NCBI RefSeq assembly: GCF_016905005.1
Contig: NZ_JADIKC010000003.1
Location: 806,001 to 870,000, forward strand
Direction of reading: 5' to 3'
Source: Dyella kyungheensis
GTDB taxonomy: Bacteria > Pseudomonadota > Gammaproteobacteria > Xanthomonadales > Rhodanobacteraceae
Length of the DNA stretch: 64,000 nt
The notes under the pieces: model-generated
Database searches by the model: none
The model's input: only the letters and a program-made list of their open reading frames with translations
Told to the model about the DNA's origin: nothing
Part shown: piece by piece, positions 40,728 to 50,128 of the stretch
How the letters are laid out: every line of letters starts with the position of its first letter
How positions within the stretch are numbered: the first letter of the stretch is position 1
Position numbers and translations under genes: made by a program

Positions 40728-41416
40728 ACGCGCCGCTCTGGTGCGTGGTGCCGGCGGCGGGGCGCGGCACGCGTGTTGGTGGCAGCATCCCCAAGCAATA
40801 CCTGCCGCTGGCCGGCCGGCCGCTGATCCTGCACACGCTGGAGCGGCTGGCGTCGCATCCCCGCATCGCGGGTCTGATGGTGGTGCTTGGCGACAATGAT
40901 GCTCACTGGCCGGGTGCCGATCTTCTATACGGCAAGCCTGTGCTTACAACACTGGGCGGTGCAGAACGTTGCGACTCGGTACTGGCAGGCGTGCGCGCCT
41001 TGCCACCCGAGGTAAGCGACGACGGCTTCGTACTGGTGCATGACGCGGCGCGTCCCTGCGTGCGCGAAGGTGACATCACGCGTCTGCTCGATCTGGGCAT
41101 GCCCGCGGGCGGCGGCCTGCTTGGCGCGCCACTGCGCGACACGCTCAAGCGCGCGGACGACGCGGGGCGCAGCGAAGTCACTGAACCACGCGATCATCGC
41201 TGGCGCGCATTCACGCCGCAGATGTTCCGTCGCGGCGAGCTCTCGGCCGCGCTGCAGGTGGCTTACGCTGCCGGCGTAACGGTGAGCGACGAGGCCATGG
41301 CGATGGAGCGCGCCGGTTTCGCGCCGCTGCTGGTCGAGGGCGCCGAAGACAATATCAAGGTCACCACGGCAACGGATTTCGCACTCGCGGAGTTCCTGTT
41401 GTCGCGTATGAAATAA
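40724..41416 (+). CDS. ispD: 2-C-methyl-D-erythritol 4-phosphate cytidylyltransferase
   Basis: Non-mevalonate isoprenoid pathway: MEP + CTP to CDP-ME. The CTP-binding loop VVPAAGRGTRVGGSIPKQYLPLAG is at the N-terminus; VHDAARPCVREGDI and AFTPQMFR are conserved. It has 230 residues. ispF follows after 27 bp. Confidence 0.96.
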   Translation: MNAPLWCVVPAAGRGTRVGGSIPKQYLPLAGRPLILHTLERLASHPRIAGLMVVLGDNDAHWPGADLLYGKPVLTTLGGAERCDSVLAGVRALPPEVSDDGFVLVHDAARPCVREGDITRLLDLGMPAGGGLLGAPLRDTLKRADDAGRSEVTEPRDHRWRAFTPQMFRRGELSAALQVAYAAGVTVSDEAMAMERAGFAPLLVEGAEDNIKVTTATDFALAEFLLSRMK

Positions 41417-41443
41417 GAGCCCACGAGGCTCCAAGGAGTACCC

Positions 41444-41920
41444 ATGATGCGCATCGGACAGGGCTTCGACGTCCACACTTTCGGCGAAGGCGACCACGTG
41501 ATGCTGGGCGGCGTGCGCGTGCCGCACACGCACGGCGTGGTGGCGCACTCCGATGGCGACGTGGTGATCCATGCGCTGTGCGATGCCATTTTCGGCGCGC
41601 TGGCGCTGGGCGACATCGGCCGGCATTTTCCGCCGAGCCAGGAACAATGGCGCAATGCCGACAGCCGCCTTTTTCTTCGCCATGCGGCCAAGCTGATGCG
41701 CGAGCAGGGTTATGCGCTCGGCAACGCGGACGTCACCGTGATCTGCGAAGCGCCCAAGGTCGGGCCCCATTCGCTGGCCATGCGCGAAGCGGTGGCCGAC
41801 GAGCTGGGTTGCGAACTCGGCCGCATCAGCATCAAGGCCACCACCACCGAAAAGCTCGGCTTCACCGGCCGCGGCGAGGGCATTGCGGCGCAAGCCTGCG
41901 TGCTGCTGGTCCTGGCATGA
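41444..41920 (+). CDS. ispF: 2-C-methyl-D-erythritol 2,4-cyclodiphosphate synthase
   Basis: Zinc enzyme forming MEcPP. Metal ligands Asp-x-His are in [13 protein letters not shown] and His in [44 protein letters not shown] closes the active site. It has 158 residues. Two adjacent ATG codons (41444 and 41447) are possible; the AAGGAG at 41433-41438 is better spaced for the second. It overlaps mgtE by 4 bp. Confidence 0.96.
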   Translation: MMRIGQGFDVHTFGEGDHVMLGGVRVPHTHGVVAHSDGDVVIHALCDAIFGALALGDIGRHFPPSQEQWRNADSRLFLRHAAKLMREQGYALGNADVTVICEAPKVGPHSLAMREAVADELGCELGRISIKATTTEKLGFTGRGEGIAAQACVLLVLA

Positions 41921-43335
41921 GCGAGGTAGGAGGCCGCAGTTCGGCCTCGCGTCTCCACGATCAGCTGGAGAACATCGCCGAACTGTTGCGGCGGCTGCGC
42001 GGCCTTGGCCAGCTGCCGGAACCCGACAGCGACCAGGGTTTTCGCGAAGCGCAGGTCGAGCTGCAGCGACTGCTCGATGCGCTGCATCCGGCCGATATCG
42101 CTTATGTGCTCGAGGCGTTGCCCCTGGTCGATCGCCTGGCCGTCTGGCAGCGCGTGAAGGCCGATCGCGATGGCGAGATCCTGCTGGAAGTCTCCGATGC
42201 GGTGCGCGAGTCGCTGATCGCGGACATGGACGACCACGAGATCCTCGCGGCCGTCGAACCGCTGGATGCGGATGAACTGGCCGACCTGGTCGAGGACCTG
42301 CCCAGCGAAGTGCTGCCCGAACTCATGGCCAGCCTCGATGCGCAGCAACGCGAGCGCGTGCAGGCGGCGTTGTCGTATCCGGACGATCAGGTCGGCGCGC
42401 TGATGGATTTCGAGATGGTCACCATCCGCGACGACATCAGCCTGGAAACCGTGCTGCGCTACCTGCGCCGTTTCGACGAGCTGCCCGCGCAAACCGACAA
42501 GCTGTTCGTGATCAACCAGGACAACCTGCTCACCGGCGTGCTGCCGCTGAACTGGCTGCTGGTCACCTCGCCCGAGAAGCGCGTGAGCGAGGTGATGGCA
42601 CCGGACGTCAACACGTTTCATCCCACCGACGACGCCTATGAAGTCGCCCAGGCCTTCGAACGCTACGATCTGGTCAGCGCGCCGGTGGTCGATGGCAACG
42701 GCCATCTGATCGGTCGCATCACCATCGATGCGATGGTCGACGTGCTGCGCGAAGAGAGCGAAAGCGAGGCCTTGAACCGCGGCGGTTTGCGCGAAGAGGA
42801 AGACGTGTTCGCCTCGGTGTGGAAGTCCATCCGCAACCGCTGGGCGTGGCTGGCGGTGAACCTGGTGACGGCGTTTATCGCCTCGCGCGTGATCGGCTTG
42901 TTCGAAGGTTCGATCCAGCACCTTGTGGCGCTTGCCACGCTGATGCCCATCGTTGCCGGCATTGGCGGCAATTCGGGCAATCAGACCATCACCATGATCG
43001 TGCGCGCACTCGCACTGGACCAGATCACGCCGGCCAGCGCGCGGCGTCTGTGGGGCAAGGAAATCGCGGTTGCCCTGATCAACGGCCTGGTGTGGGGCAG
43101 CGTGATTGGCGTGGTCGCCTGGCTGCTCTATGGCAATTTCCCGCTGGGCGTGGTGATGACCACCGCGATGACGCTCAACCTCGTGCTTGCCGCTTTCTGC
43201 GGCGTCGGCATCCCGCTGCTGATGATGCGCATGGGGCGCGATCCGGCACTGGGTTCGAGCGTGATGATCACCGCCATGACCGATTCCGGTGGCTTCTTCA
43301 TCTTTCTCGGTCTCGCCACGCTGTTCCTGATGTAA
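41917..43335 (+). CDS. mgtE: Magnesium transporter MgtE
   Basis: Dimeric Mg2+ channel gated by cytoplasmic Mg2+ binding. An N domain of helical repeats (about 25-135, with [16 protein letters not shown] and [17 protein letters not shown]), a CBS pair (about 140-265, with ASLISEV-like [22 protein letters not shown]) and a five-helix membrane domain with the pore motif [13 protein letters not shown]. It has 472 residues. It is inserted between ispF and truD, which are commonly adjacent, and overlaps ispF by an ATGA. Confidence 0.95.
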   Translation: MSEVGGRSSASRLHDQLENIAELLRRLRGLGQLPEPDSDQGFREAQVELQRLLDALHPADIAYVLEALPLVDRLAVWQRVKADRDGEILLEVSDAVRESLIADMDDHEILAAVEPLDADELADLVEDLPSEVLPELMASLDAQQRERVQAALSYPDDQVGALMDFEMVTIRDDISLETVLRYLRRFDELPAQTDKLFVINQDNLLTGVLPLNWLLVTSPEKRVSEVMAPDVNTFHPTDDAYEVAQAFERYDLVSAPVVDGNGHLIGRITIDAMVDVLREESESEALNRGGLREEEDVFASVWKSIRNRWAWLAVNLVTAFIASRVIGLFEGSIQHLVALATLMPIVAGIGGNSGNQTITMIVRALALDQITPASARRLWGKEIAVALINGLVWGSVIGVVAWLLYGNFPLGVVMTTAMTLNLVLAAFCGVGIPLLMMRMGRDPALGSSVMITAMTDSGGFFIFLGLATLFLM

Positions 43336-43387
43336 TGCGCGCCCGCGCTTTTCTTCTTTTTGTTGCCGGCCTCGCCGGTGGAGTCCC

Positions 43388-44404
43388 ATGTCCGATCTCG
43401 AACTGCCCTACGCCTATGGCAACCCGCCGCTGACCGCCGTGCTGCGCAGCACGCCCGAAGATTTCCAGGTGGAGGAAATCCTCGGTTACGACGCCGACGG
43501 CAATGGCGAGCACGCGTTGCTGTGGGTGGAAAAGCGTGGCGCGAATACCGATTGGGTGGCACGCGAGCTGGCGAAATTCGCCGGCATTCCGCCGCTCAAC
43601 GTAGGTTATGCAGGGCTCAAGGACCGCCACGCGGTGACGCGCCAGACGTTTTCCGTGCAGCTCGCGGGCAAGCCCGATCCCGACTGGTCGGCGTTTCCCG
43701 CCGAGGGCGTGAAGGTGCTGGCGGCGACGCGTCATACGCGCAAGCTCAAACGCGGCGCACTGCGCGGCAATCGTTTCGTGCTGGTGCTGCGGCAGGTCGA
43801 TGGGGATCGCGCGGTGGCCGATCAGATCCTCAAGCAGATCGCGCAGCGCGGCGTGCCGAACTATTTCGGCGAGCAGCGGTTTGGTCGCGAAGGCGGCAAC
43901 GTGGCGCAGGCGCGCGCGATGTTTGCGGGTCGACGGGTGGATCGCGACAAGCGTCATTTTTTGTTGTCGGCTGCGCGATCGCACATCTTCAACGCGGTAC
44001 TGGCGGCACGCGTCGAACGCGACGCCTGGGATTCGCCGATGGACGGTGAGATCTGGTCGCTGGCCGGGTCGCGCTCGTGGTTTGGGCCGGAGCCGTTCGA
44101 CGCTACGTTGTCGCAGCGGTTGGCCACGGGGGATATTCATCCTTCGGGTCCGCTGTGGGGGCGTGGCGAAACGCCTGCTCAGGCAGAGGTGGCATCGCTT
44201 GAAAACGCCGTGGCCGCCGACAATGCCGATCTGGCCGATGGGCTGGTGGCGGCGAAGATGGATCAGGAGCGTCGCGCTCTGCGCATGATTCCGCAGAACC
44301 TTTCCTGGCGTTGGCTGGAGGAGGGGACGCTGGAGTTGAGTTTTGAGTTGGCGGCGGGGGCGTATGCGACGACGGTGGTGAGGGAGTTGGCGGTTACGGG
44401 GTGA
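43388..44404 (+). CDS. truD: tRNA pseudouridine(13) synthase
   Basis: Makes pseudouridine at position 13 of tRNA-Glu. The catalytic Asp is in VGYAGLKDRHAVTRQTFSV; RGNRFVLVLR and PNYFGEQRFGREGGN are family signatures. It has 338 residues, the normal size. A 52-bp gap follows mgtE. The C-terminal EGTLELSFELAAGAYATTVVREL is intact up to the stop, directly followed by a family 2 repeat. Confidence 0.95.
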   Translation: MSDLELPYAYGNPPLTAVLRSTPEDFQVEEILGYDADGNGEHALLWVEKRGANTDWVARELAKFAGIPPLNVGYAGLKDRHAVTRQTFSVQLAGKPDPDWSAFPAEGVKVLAATRHTRKLKRGALRGNRFVLVLRQVDGDRAVADQILKQIAQRGVPNYFGEQRFGREGGNVAQARAMFAGRRVDRDKRHFLLSAARSHIFNAVLAARVERDAWDSPMDGEIWSLAGSRSWFGPEPFDATLSQRLATGDIHPSGPLWGRGETPAQAEVASLENAVAADNADLADGLVAAKMDQERRALRMIPQNLSWRWLEEGTLELSFELAAGAYATTVVRELAVTG

Positions 44405-44413
44405 TTTTCAGCT

Positions 44414-44481
44414 CGTCATCCCGGCGCAGGCTGGCAGCATTTCAGCTCGTCATTCCGGCGCAGGCCGGAATCCAGTAGCGG
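44414..44481. repeat. Intergenic palindrome units, family 2 copy H (direct partial duplicate)
   Basis: Two same-orientation starts of the family 2 unit lie side by side, each preceded by CAGCT: a truncated CGTCATCCCGGCGCAGGCTGG (44414-44434), then CGTCATTCCGGCGCAGGCCG... (44448-44481). The inverted partner arm seen in copies F and G is missing. Confidence 0.8.
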
Positions 44482-44555
44482 TATAACTCGGTTGTCGCGC
44501 TGCCACCGCTTTTGACCTGCCATGGGCTCGCAGGATCCAGAAACTAGTGCTTGTC

Positions 44556-44639
44556 TGTGGGAGTGCACCCTAGTGCGCGACAAGCCTGCGGAGCGGTAAA
44601 CCCTGGCGTGGCCGTCGCGTACAGGGTGCGCTCCCACAG
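44556..44639. repeat. REP-type palindrome, family 1 copy C
   Basis: Arms TGTGGGAGTGCACCCTAGTG and ACAGGGTGCGCTCCCACAG enclose GACAAGCCTGCGGAGCGGTA..., the same asymmetric middle as in copies B and E. It lies between the convergent truD and Smr genes. Confidence 0.9.
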
Positions 44640-44692
44640 TTTCCAGTCGTATCCGGATCGCTGTCGACCGGCACACCAAAGCAGTCACAACC

Positions 44693-45244
44693 TTACCGCC
44701 CCTTCAACAGCACCACCACCGCCCCCGTCCCGCCCTGCATCGGCCTCGCCGACGCAAACGCAACCACATCATCGCGACGCCGCAGCATGCGATCGGTCAG
44801 CACCTTCAGCACCGGCCCGGCGGCGCGGGAGCGCAGGCCTTTGCCGTGCACGATGCGGACGCAGCGGATGCCGTTGTGTTTGGCTTCGGCGAGGAAATCG
44901 GAGATGCAGGCCTGCGCGGTGGCGGCATTCATCTGGTGCAGGTCGATTTCGTCCTGGATGCTGTACTGGCCGCGTTTCAGTTGGCGCAGCAGCTTGGGTG
45001 GATAGCCGTCGCGCAGATAGCTCAGTTCCTCGCCCACTTCGAGCATGGACGGATCGAAGGCCATGTCGAGCAGCTCGCCCGGCACGGCGGCCTCGTCCGC
45101 TTCCAGCATGTGCGCCTGGGGCTCGGGTTTGGGCGCGGACGGGGTGGGTTCGACCGGATCGAAGGCACGCACCTGGTCGCCCAAGGCCTCCCGGAAGAGG
45201 CGGGCGTCATCGTCGGAGACCGGCGCGGGCGGGCGATGTTTCAT
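44693..45244 (-). CDS. Smr-domain protein
   Basis: A 183-residue protein with a C-terminal Smr (MutS2-like) domain, a nuclease/RNA-binding fold: IDLHQMNAATAQACISDFLAEA and CVRIVHGKGLRSRAAGPVLK carry the DLH and HGKG motifs, ending FASARPMQGGTGAVVVLLKGR. The N-terminal part is Pro/Glu-rich, then LKRGQYSIQDEIDL. E. coli SmrA and SmrB have similar length; SmrB cleaves mRNA at collided ribosomes. Which of these it corresponds to is not decided by sequence. It lies in reverse orientation between truD and surE. Confidence 0.88.
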   Translation of the reverse strand: MKHRPPAPVSDDDARLFREALGDQVRAFDPVEPTPSAPKPEPQAHMLEADEAAVPGELLDMAFDPSMLEVGEELSYLRDGYPPKLLRQLKRGQYSIQDEIDLHQMNAATAQACISDFLAEAKHNGIRCVRIVHGKGLRSRAAGPVLKVLTDRMLRRRDDVVAFASARPMQGGTGAVVVLLKGR

Positions 45245-45443
45245 GCCTCGAATCCTAATGCACGGGCGTCGCGTCCGTGTCGCGTCCCGGTTGAGCCGTC
45301 GACAACGAAACGGCCTGTGAAACGGGGCGCCGGCGGCAGCCCTTTCTGATGTGAAACCGCCGCCCCGGTCCGGTAGACTTCAGGCTTCACACGGCGTGCG
45401 CAGTTCCGTCCGCGCCGCCGCGACTGGCCTTGAACGGATCAAC

Positions 45444-46238
45444 ATGCGAGTTCTTGTTTCCAACGACGATGGCGTGGATGCACCGGGCATCCGCGTGCTC
45501 GCCGAACGCCTTGGCGCGGTCGGTCAGGTCACCGTAGTGGCGCCCGACCGCGATCGCTCCGGCGCCAGCAATTCCCTGACCCTGGATGCCCCCATCCGCG
45601 CCCTGCGGATGGACAACGGTTACTACCGCGTTGCTGGCACGCCCACCGACTGCGTCCATCTGGCGCTGGCCGGCATGCTCGACTACGAGCCGGACATGGT
45701 GGTGTCGGGCATCAACAACTCCGCCAACCTGGGCGACGACGTGATCTACTCCGGCACCGTTTCGGCGGCGATGGAAGGTCGTTTCCTGGGCTTGCCGGCG
45801 ATTGCCGTGTCGCTGGTCACCAAGGATCACAAGGGCGAGCACTACGACTCCGCCGCCAATGCCGTGGTGTCGTTGATGCAGCAGCTGCTGGTCGATCCGC
45901 TGCCGGCGGACACCATCCTCAACGTCAACGTGCCCGACCTGCCGTGGGATCAGATCCGCGGCTTCGAAGTCACCCGTCTGGGCAAGCGTCACCGTTCCGA
46001 ACCGTGCATCAAGCAGACCGATCCGCGCGGCAAGGAAATCTGGTGGATCGGCCCTTCAGGCGCCGTCGACGACGCCGGCCCGGGCACGGACTTCAACGCG
46101 GTGCATCGCGGCTATATTTCGGTCACGCCCATCCATGTCGACCTGACCCGCTTCCAGGCGCTGGAAAAGGTCAGCAGCTGGATCGGCGGCTTGAACAAGA
46201 GTGTGGCCGGCGGCAAGCCGGCTGATGAGGCAGCGTGA
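45444..46238 (+). CDS. surE: 5'/3'-nucleotidase SurE
   Basis: Metal-dependent survival protein that dephosphorylates nucleoside monophosphates. The metal-binding N-terminus [16 protein letters not shown] is exact. [11 protein letters not shown] and [30 protein letters not shown] are conserved. It has 264 residues. The 199-bp gap upstream holds the promoter, divergent from the Smr gene. pcm follows after 4 bp. Confidence 0.96.
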   Translation: MRVLVSNDDGVDAPGIRVLAERLGAVGQVTVVAPDRDRSGASNSLTLDAPIRALRMDNGYYRVAGTPTDCVHLALAGMLDYEPDMVVSGINNSANLGDDVIYSGTVSAAMEGRFLGLPAIAVSLVTKDHKGEHYDSAANAVVSLMQQLLVDPLPADTILNVNVPDLPWDQIRGFEVTRLGKRHRSEPCIKQTDPRGKEIWWIGPSGAVDDAGPGTDFNAVHRGYISVTPIHVDLTRFQALEKVSSWIGGLNKSVAGGKPADEAA

Positions 46239-46242
46239 GGGC

Positions 46243-46938
46243 ATGAACGTGCATCCTTTGCCGCCATCGGCACTGAAAGGCGAGGGCATGACCTCGCAGC
46301 GTGCGCGCGATCGCCTCGCCGTAAAGCTCAAGGAAGAAGGCATCCGCGATCAGCGTGTGATCGACGTGATCCGCAATACGCCACGCCACCATTTCATCGA
46401 TCAGGCGCTGCATTCGCGCGCTTACGAAAACACCGCGTTGCCGATCGGCCACGGGCAGACCATCTCCCAGCCCTGGGTGGTGGCGCGTATGACCGAAGCG
46501 CTGCTGGAGCGTCCCGACGGCAAGCAGGGCGTGCCGCAGAAAGTGCTGGAGATCGGCACCGGCTCCGGCTATCAGGCCGTGGTGTTGGCGCAGATCGTGC
46601 CGCAGGTGTTCACCGTCGAGCGCATCGAGGAGTTGCTGCGCCAGGCGCGCCGCCGCTTCCGCCAGCTCGGCCTCAACAACATCCGCTCGCGGCATGACGA
46701 TGGCAAGCTCGGTTGGCCCGACGAGGCGCCGTTCGACGCGATCATCCTTACCGCGGCCGGCGATGCGATTCCGCATGCCGTGCTCGATCAGCTCAGCCCC
46801 ACCGGCGTGCTGGTCGCCCCGGTCGGTTCGCCCAGCAACCAAACCCTGATCCGCATGCGCGGCGACGGCCAGGGCGATTTCATCCAGGAAGAACTGGCCG
46901 CCGTCAGTTTCGTGCCGCTGCTGGGCGGCATCGGCTGA
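46243..46938 (+). CDS. pcm: Protein-L-isoaspartate O-methyltransferase
   Basis: Repairs isoaspartyl residues using [24 protein letters not shown] and the SAM site [18 protein letters not shown] are diagnostic. With the ATG at 46243 it has 231 residues. An internal ATG at 46288 ([10 protein letters not shown]) would give 216, close to the E. coli start; neither has an ideal Shine-Dalgarno. Order surE-pcm is typical of gammaproteobacteria. Confidence 0.94.
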   Translation: MNVHPLPPSALKGEGMTSQRARDRLAVKLKEEGIRDQRVIDVIRNTPRHHFIDQALHSRAYENTALPIGHGQTISQPWVVARMTEALLERPDGKQGVPQKVLEIGTGSGYQAVVLAQIVPQVFTVERIEELLRQARRRFRQLGLNNIRSRHDDGKLGWPDEAPFDAIILTAAGDAIPHAVLDQLSPTGVLVAPVGSPSNQTLIRMRGDGQGDFIQEELAAVSFVPLLGGIG

Positions 46939-46963
46939 TGCGCTCACAAGGAAACGTTTAAGC

Positions 46964-47572
46964 ATGCGTCTGTTCGGACCGCTTTACGCGCGTGCACTCA
47001 CGTGGGCGCGCCACCCCAGGGCTGTGTATTACTTGTGCGGCCTGAGTTTCGTCGAGGCTTTCATCTTCCCGATCATGCCGGAAGTGATGCTGGCGCCGAT
47101 GATGCTCGGCAAGCGCCACAAGGCGTTTTTCTACGCCAACATCAGCCTGCTGTTTTCGCTGCTGGGTTCGCTGGTCGGCTATGCGCTGGGCCATTGGGCC
47201 TTCCATGCGCTGTCGCCGCTGCTCGACAGCCTGCATCTGCTGGCGCCGATCGAAAAGGGCGTGGACAACCTGCGCCTGCAGATGAACCAACATTGGCTGG
47301 GCCTGTTGCTGGTGCTTGCGCTGGCCGCGTTGCAGCCGGTGGTGCCGATGAAGTTCGTCACCTGGGCGTCGGGCATCGTGGGCGTGCCGGTGATTCCGTT
47401 CCTGGTCTGCATGGCGGTGGGCCGTGGCAAGCGCGTGTGGCTGCTGGCCTTGCTCATCCGCATTTTTGGCGAGCGTGCCGAGCGCATCCTGCACAAGCAC
47501 ATCGAGCGCATTGGCTGGGCAGCGCTGGTGATTCTGGCCGGCCTTTTGGCCTGGTGGCTGCTGTCGCGCTGA
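46964..47572 (+). CDS. YqaA/DedA-family membrane protein
   Basis: A 202-residue inner-membrane protein of the SNARE-associated/VTT family. It has GLSFVEAFIFPIMPEVMLAPMML near the N-terminus, LLGSLVGYALGHWAF with the Gly-rich family motif, and a conserved Pro in MKFVTWASGIVGVPVIPFL. Members of this family are thought to act in lipid handling or envelope homeostasis. It lies between pcm and nlpD, where a yqaA-like gene is often found. Confidence 0.88.
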   Translation: MRLFGPLYARALTWARHPRAVYYLCGLSFVEAFIFPIMPEVMLAPMMLGKRHKAFFYANISLLFSLLGSLVGYALGHWAFHALSPLLDSLHLLAPIEKGVDNLRLQMNQHWLGLLLVLALAALQPVVPMKFVTWASGIVGVPVIPFLVCMAVGRGKRVWLLALLIRIFGERAERILHKHIERIGWAALVILAGLLAWWLLSR

Positions 47573-47648
47573 ACGCGGGCCGGCAACGGCATGCGTCCCT
47601 CGGAGTCGTACGCATGAAAATGACGCGGCGCCTCGTTATGCTGCTCCC

Positions 47649-48629
47649 ATGAATGGATACCTCCGGTCACTGACCCTGACCACCGTCGTCCTGCTGGCCG
47701 CCTGCGGCACCCAGCGCACCGTTGTCGTCGAACCCGCGTCCAGCGGGTCGACGTCGCGCGTCGTCGCGCCAGCCACGCGACCCATGCCGGGCGGCATCTA
47801 CAAGGTTGCCAAGGGCGACACGCTCTACTCGATTGCCTTCCGCAACGGCGTGGATTTCCGCGACCTGGCGAGCTGGAACCATATCGATTCGCCTTACACG
47901 ATCTGGCCCGGACAGGAATTGAAACTGTCCTCTCCTGACGGCAGGCCTCCGGCGGCAGCGGCCGTGCATCCCGCACCGGTGGTGGCGACGATCAAACCCG
48001 CTCCGCCCACTGCCCATGTCGTGACCCCTGCGCCGGAACCTCAGCAGGGCTTTCAACCGGCATCTGCCTCCACCGCCAATGCCGCCGTAGTAGCGGCTGC
48101 ACCGGCCGCAACGGCACCTGCCCATGCGCCGACGCTCGCACCGGCTGCCAGCACCACTCCCGTGGTTCCTGTCGCTGGCGCACCCGCTGCCACGGCGGCC
48201 AACACGCCGCCGCCCGCGCCGCCGGTACCGGCAGCGCCGGGGGCCACGCGCAGCAATGGTGGCGTGAACTGGCGCTGGCCGGCCGATGGCCAGCTCATCA
48301 AGCGCTTCCAGTCGGGCGATGCCATCCCGGGCATCGAGATCGCCGGCAAGTCAGGCGACGCGGTGCGCGCGGCAGCCGATGGCGTGGTCGTGTACAGCGG
48401 CAACGGGCTGGTGGGCTACGGCGAGCTGGTCATCGTCAAGCACAACGACAGCTACCTGTCGGCCTATGGGCACAACAGCAAGCGCCTGGTGAAGGAAGGC
48501 CAGCGCGTCACGGCGGGCCAGCAGATCGCGGAAATGGGTTCGACCGGCGCATCGCGCGACGAGTTGCAGTTCCAGATCCGCAAGGACGGCAATCCGGTGG
48601 ATCCGCTGGGCTATCTGCCGTCCAAGTAG
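47649..48629 (+). CDS. nlpD: NlpD-like amidase activator (LysM + degenerate M23 lipoprotein)
   Basis: Outer-membrane lipoprotein that activates cell-separation amidases. The lipobox LLAAC gives Cys19. A LysM domain (about 50-93) begins IYKVAKGDTLYSIAF. A long Ala/Pro-rich linker (about 95-205) leads to an M23 fold (about 215-322: GIEIAGKSGDAVRAAADGVVVYSGNGL, YLSAYGHNSKRLVKEGQ). The zinc ligands are lost: GIEIAG replaces the His/Asp motif and DELQFQIR replaces HLHFEIR. It is therefore an activator rather than an enzyme. It has 326 residues. rpoS, often next, is absent here. Confidence 0.94.
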   Translation: MNGYLRSLTLTTVVLLAACGTQRTVVVEPASSGSTSRVVAPATRPMPGGIYKVAKGDTLYSIAFRNGVDFRDLASWNHIDSPYTIWPGQELKLSSPDGRPPAAAAVHPAPVVATIKPAPPTAHVVTPAPEPQQGFQPASASTANAAVVAAAPAATAPAHAPTLAPAASTTPVVPVAGAPAATAANTPPPAPPVPAAPGATRSNGGVNWRWPADGQLIKRFQSGDAIPGIEIAGKSGDAVRAAADGVVVYSGNGLVGYGELVIVKHNDSYLSAYGHNSKRLVKEGQRVTAGQQIAEMGSTGASRDELQFQIRKDGNPVDPLGYLPSK

Positions 48630-48631
48630 CG

Positions 48632-48707
48632 TGTGGGAGCGCACCCTGTGCGCGACGGCCTCAGGCCTTGAGGCTGGAGCAGTCGCGCACAGGGTGCGCT
48701 CCCACAG
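48632..48707. repeat. REP-type palindrome, family 1 copy D
   Basis: TGTGGGAGCGCACCCTGTGC and its inverted complement flank a 25-30 bp middle that itself contains CCTCAGGCCTTGAGG. It begins 3 bp after the nlpD stop and ends beside the stop of a convergent gene. The middle differs from copies B, C and E. Confidence 0.9.
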
Positions 48708-48715
48708 TTTTCCAG

Positions 48716-49090
48716 CTAGGCGGGCAGGATGAACGCCGCCACCACGCGCCGGCTTTCGCCTGCCAGCAGGTCATAGGTACGGGCGGCGGCCGCGTTGTCC
48801 ATCACTTCCACGCCGACACCCTTGCGCAGCAGGCCGGCCATGAAGGCCTGGGCCGGGAAGACCTGGCGTTCGCCGGTACCCAGCAGCACCACTTCGGGCT
48901 TCAAGGCGAGGATGGCCTCGATATGGCCGGCGTCGAGTTCGACGGCGGCGGTCACCGGCCAGTTTTCCACCAGCTGGCCGGGCGACAGCAGGAAGCTGCT
49001 GCTGAATTCGCGATCGACCACGGTAATGCTGCGAGCGCCGACCCGGCGGATGAACAGGTAACCCTCGGGGCGGTCGAGCGACAGATCCAT
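48716..49090 (-). CDS. Mth938-like domain protein (DUF498)
   Basis: A 124-residue soluble protein with the Mth938/NDUFAF3-like fold: LFIRRVGARSITVVDREFSSSFLLSP, then ALKPEVVLLGTGERQVFP and GVGVEVMDNAAAARTYDLLAGESRRVVAAFI. Mitochondrial relatives assist complex I assembly; the bacterial role is not established. It lies 11 bp downstream of yhbY on the same strand. Confidence 0.85.
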   Translation of the reverse strand: MDLSLDRPEGYLFIRRVGARSITVVDREFSSSFLLSPGQLVENWPVTAAVELDAGHIEAILALKPEVVLLGTGERQVFPAQAFMAGLLRKGVGVEVMDNAAAARTYDLLAGESRRVVAAFILPA

Positions 49091-49101
49091 CGCGGTGGCC
49101 C

Positions 49102-49398
49102 TTAGCGGGGCAGGGCGAGCTTGGGCTCGTCCTCGTTGCGACGGAACAGCACCACGATATGGCCGATCTGCTGCACGTTCTCGGACTGCGTGCCTTCGGT
49201 CAGGAAGTCGATCTGCTGCTGGCGCTCTTCCTTGTCGCCGCCCGACAGCTTCACCTTGACCAGCTCGTGTTGGCTCAACGCGAGGTCCAGTTCCTTGCGC
49301 ACGGCCTCGGTCGCGCCCTTGGCACCCAGCAGGATGACGGCGCTCAGGTCATGCGCAAGGCTGCGCAGGTAGCGGCGCTGCGAAGGGGAAAGTGCCAT
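49102..49398 (-). CDS. yhbY: YhbY-like CRM-domain RNA-binding protein
   Basis: A 98-residue ribosome-assembly-associated protein. MALSPSQRRYLRSLAHDLSAVILLGAKGATEAVRKEL followed by HELVKVKLSGGDKEERQ is the CRM domain with its GxxG-type loop (LLGAKG). E. coli YhbY associates with pre-50S particles. Divergent from rlmE-ftsH, the arrangement known from E. coli. Confidence 0.95.
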   Translation of the reverse strand: MALSPSQRRYLRSLAHDLSAVILLGAKGATEAVRKELDLALSQHELVKVKLSGGDKEERQQQIDFLTEGTQSENVQQIGHIVVLFRRNEDEPKLALPR

Positions 49399-49477
49399 GC
49401 GTTCAGTCTCGGATTCACTGCGATAGGACCGGTAAGGGTATCATGCGGCCATCTCCCCCGTATCTTGGCAACTGTCG

Positions 49478-50128
49478 ATGGCGCGCAGCAAAAGTAGTTC
49501 CCGCTGGCTGCGGGAGCACTTCGATGATCCTTATGTGAAGAAAGCCCAGGCCGAAGGCCTGCGCTCGCGCGCCGTCTTCAAGCTGGAAGAGCTGATCGAC
49601 AAGGATCGCCTGCTCAAGCCCAATATGCGGGTGGTCGACCTGGGAGCCGCCCCGGGCGGATGGTCGCAGCTGGTGCGCCAGCGCCTGGGCGATACCGGCC
49701 ACGTGGTGGCCATGGACATCCTGCCCATGCAGGGCATCGGCGGCGTGGACTTCCTCCAGGGCGATTTCCGCGAGGAATCGGTGCTGCGCGAGCTGGAAAG
49801 CCGCCTGCAAGGCCAGCAGGTCGATCTTGTGCTGTCTGATATGGCCCCCAATATGAGTGGTGTGGCCCTGTCGGATCAGATCCGGGCAATGGACCTGGCC
49901 GAGCTGGCGCTGGATTTCAGCCGCCAGTGGCTCAAGCCCGGCGGCTCGTTTCTGATCAAATTGTTCCAGGGCACAGGTTTTGACGACTACATCCGCAGCT
50001 TGCGCGCAGACTTCACCCGCGTAACGATGCGTAAACCCAAGGCCTCCCGCGCACGTTCGCGGGAGGTGTATGCATTGGCCGTGGGGCGAAAGATCCACGG
50101 CGGGCAATCCGGCGAGAACCGTGCATGA
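49478..50128 (+). CDS. rlmE: 23S rRNA (uridine(2552)-2'-O)-methyltransferase
   Basis: Methylates U2552 of 23S rRNA late in 50S assembly. SAM site [20 protein letters not shown] and the catalytic Lys/Asp elements [13 protein letters not shown] and [12 protein letters not shown] are present; N-terminal [31 protein letters not shown] is diagnostic. It has 216 residues. It overlaps ftsH by an ATGA. Also called rrmJ or ftsJ. Confidence 0.97.
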   Translation: MARSKSSSRWLREHFDDPYVKKAQAEGLRSRAVFKLEELIDKDRLLKPNMRVVDLGAAPGGWSQLVRQRLGDTGHVVAMDILPMQGIGGVDFLQGDFREESVLRELESRLQGQQVDLVLSDMAPNMSGVALSDQIRAMDLAELALDFSRQWLKPGGSFLIKLFQGTGFDDYIRSLRADFTRVTMRKPKASRARSREVYALAVGRKIHGGQSGENRA

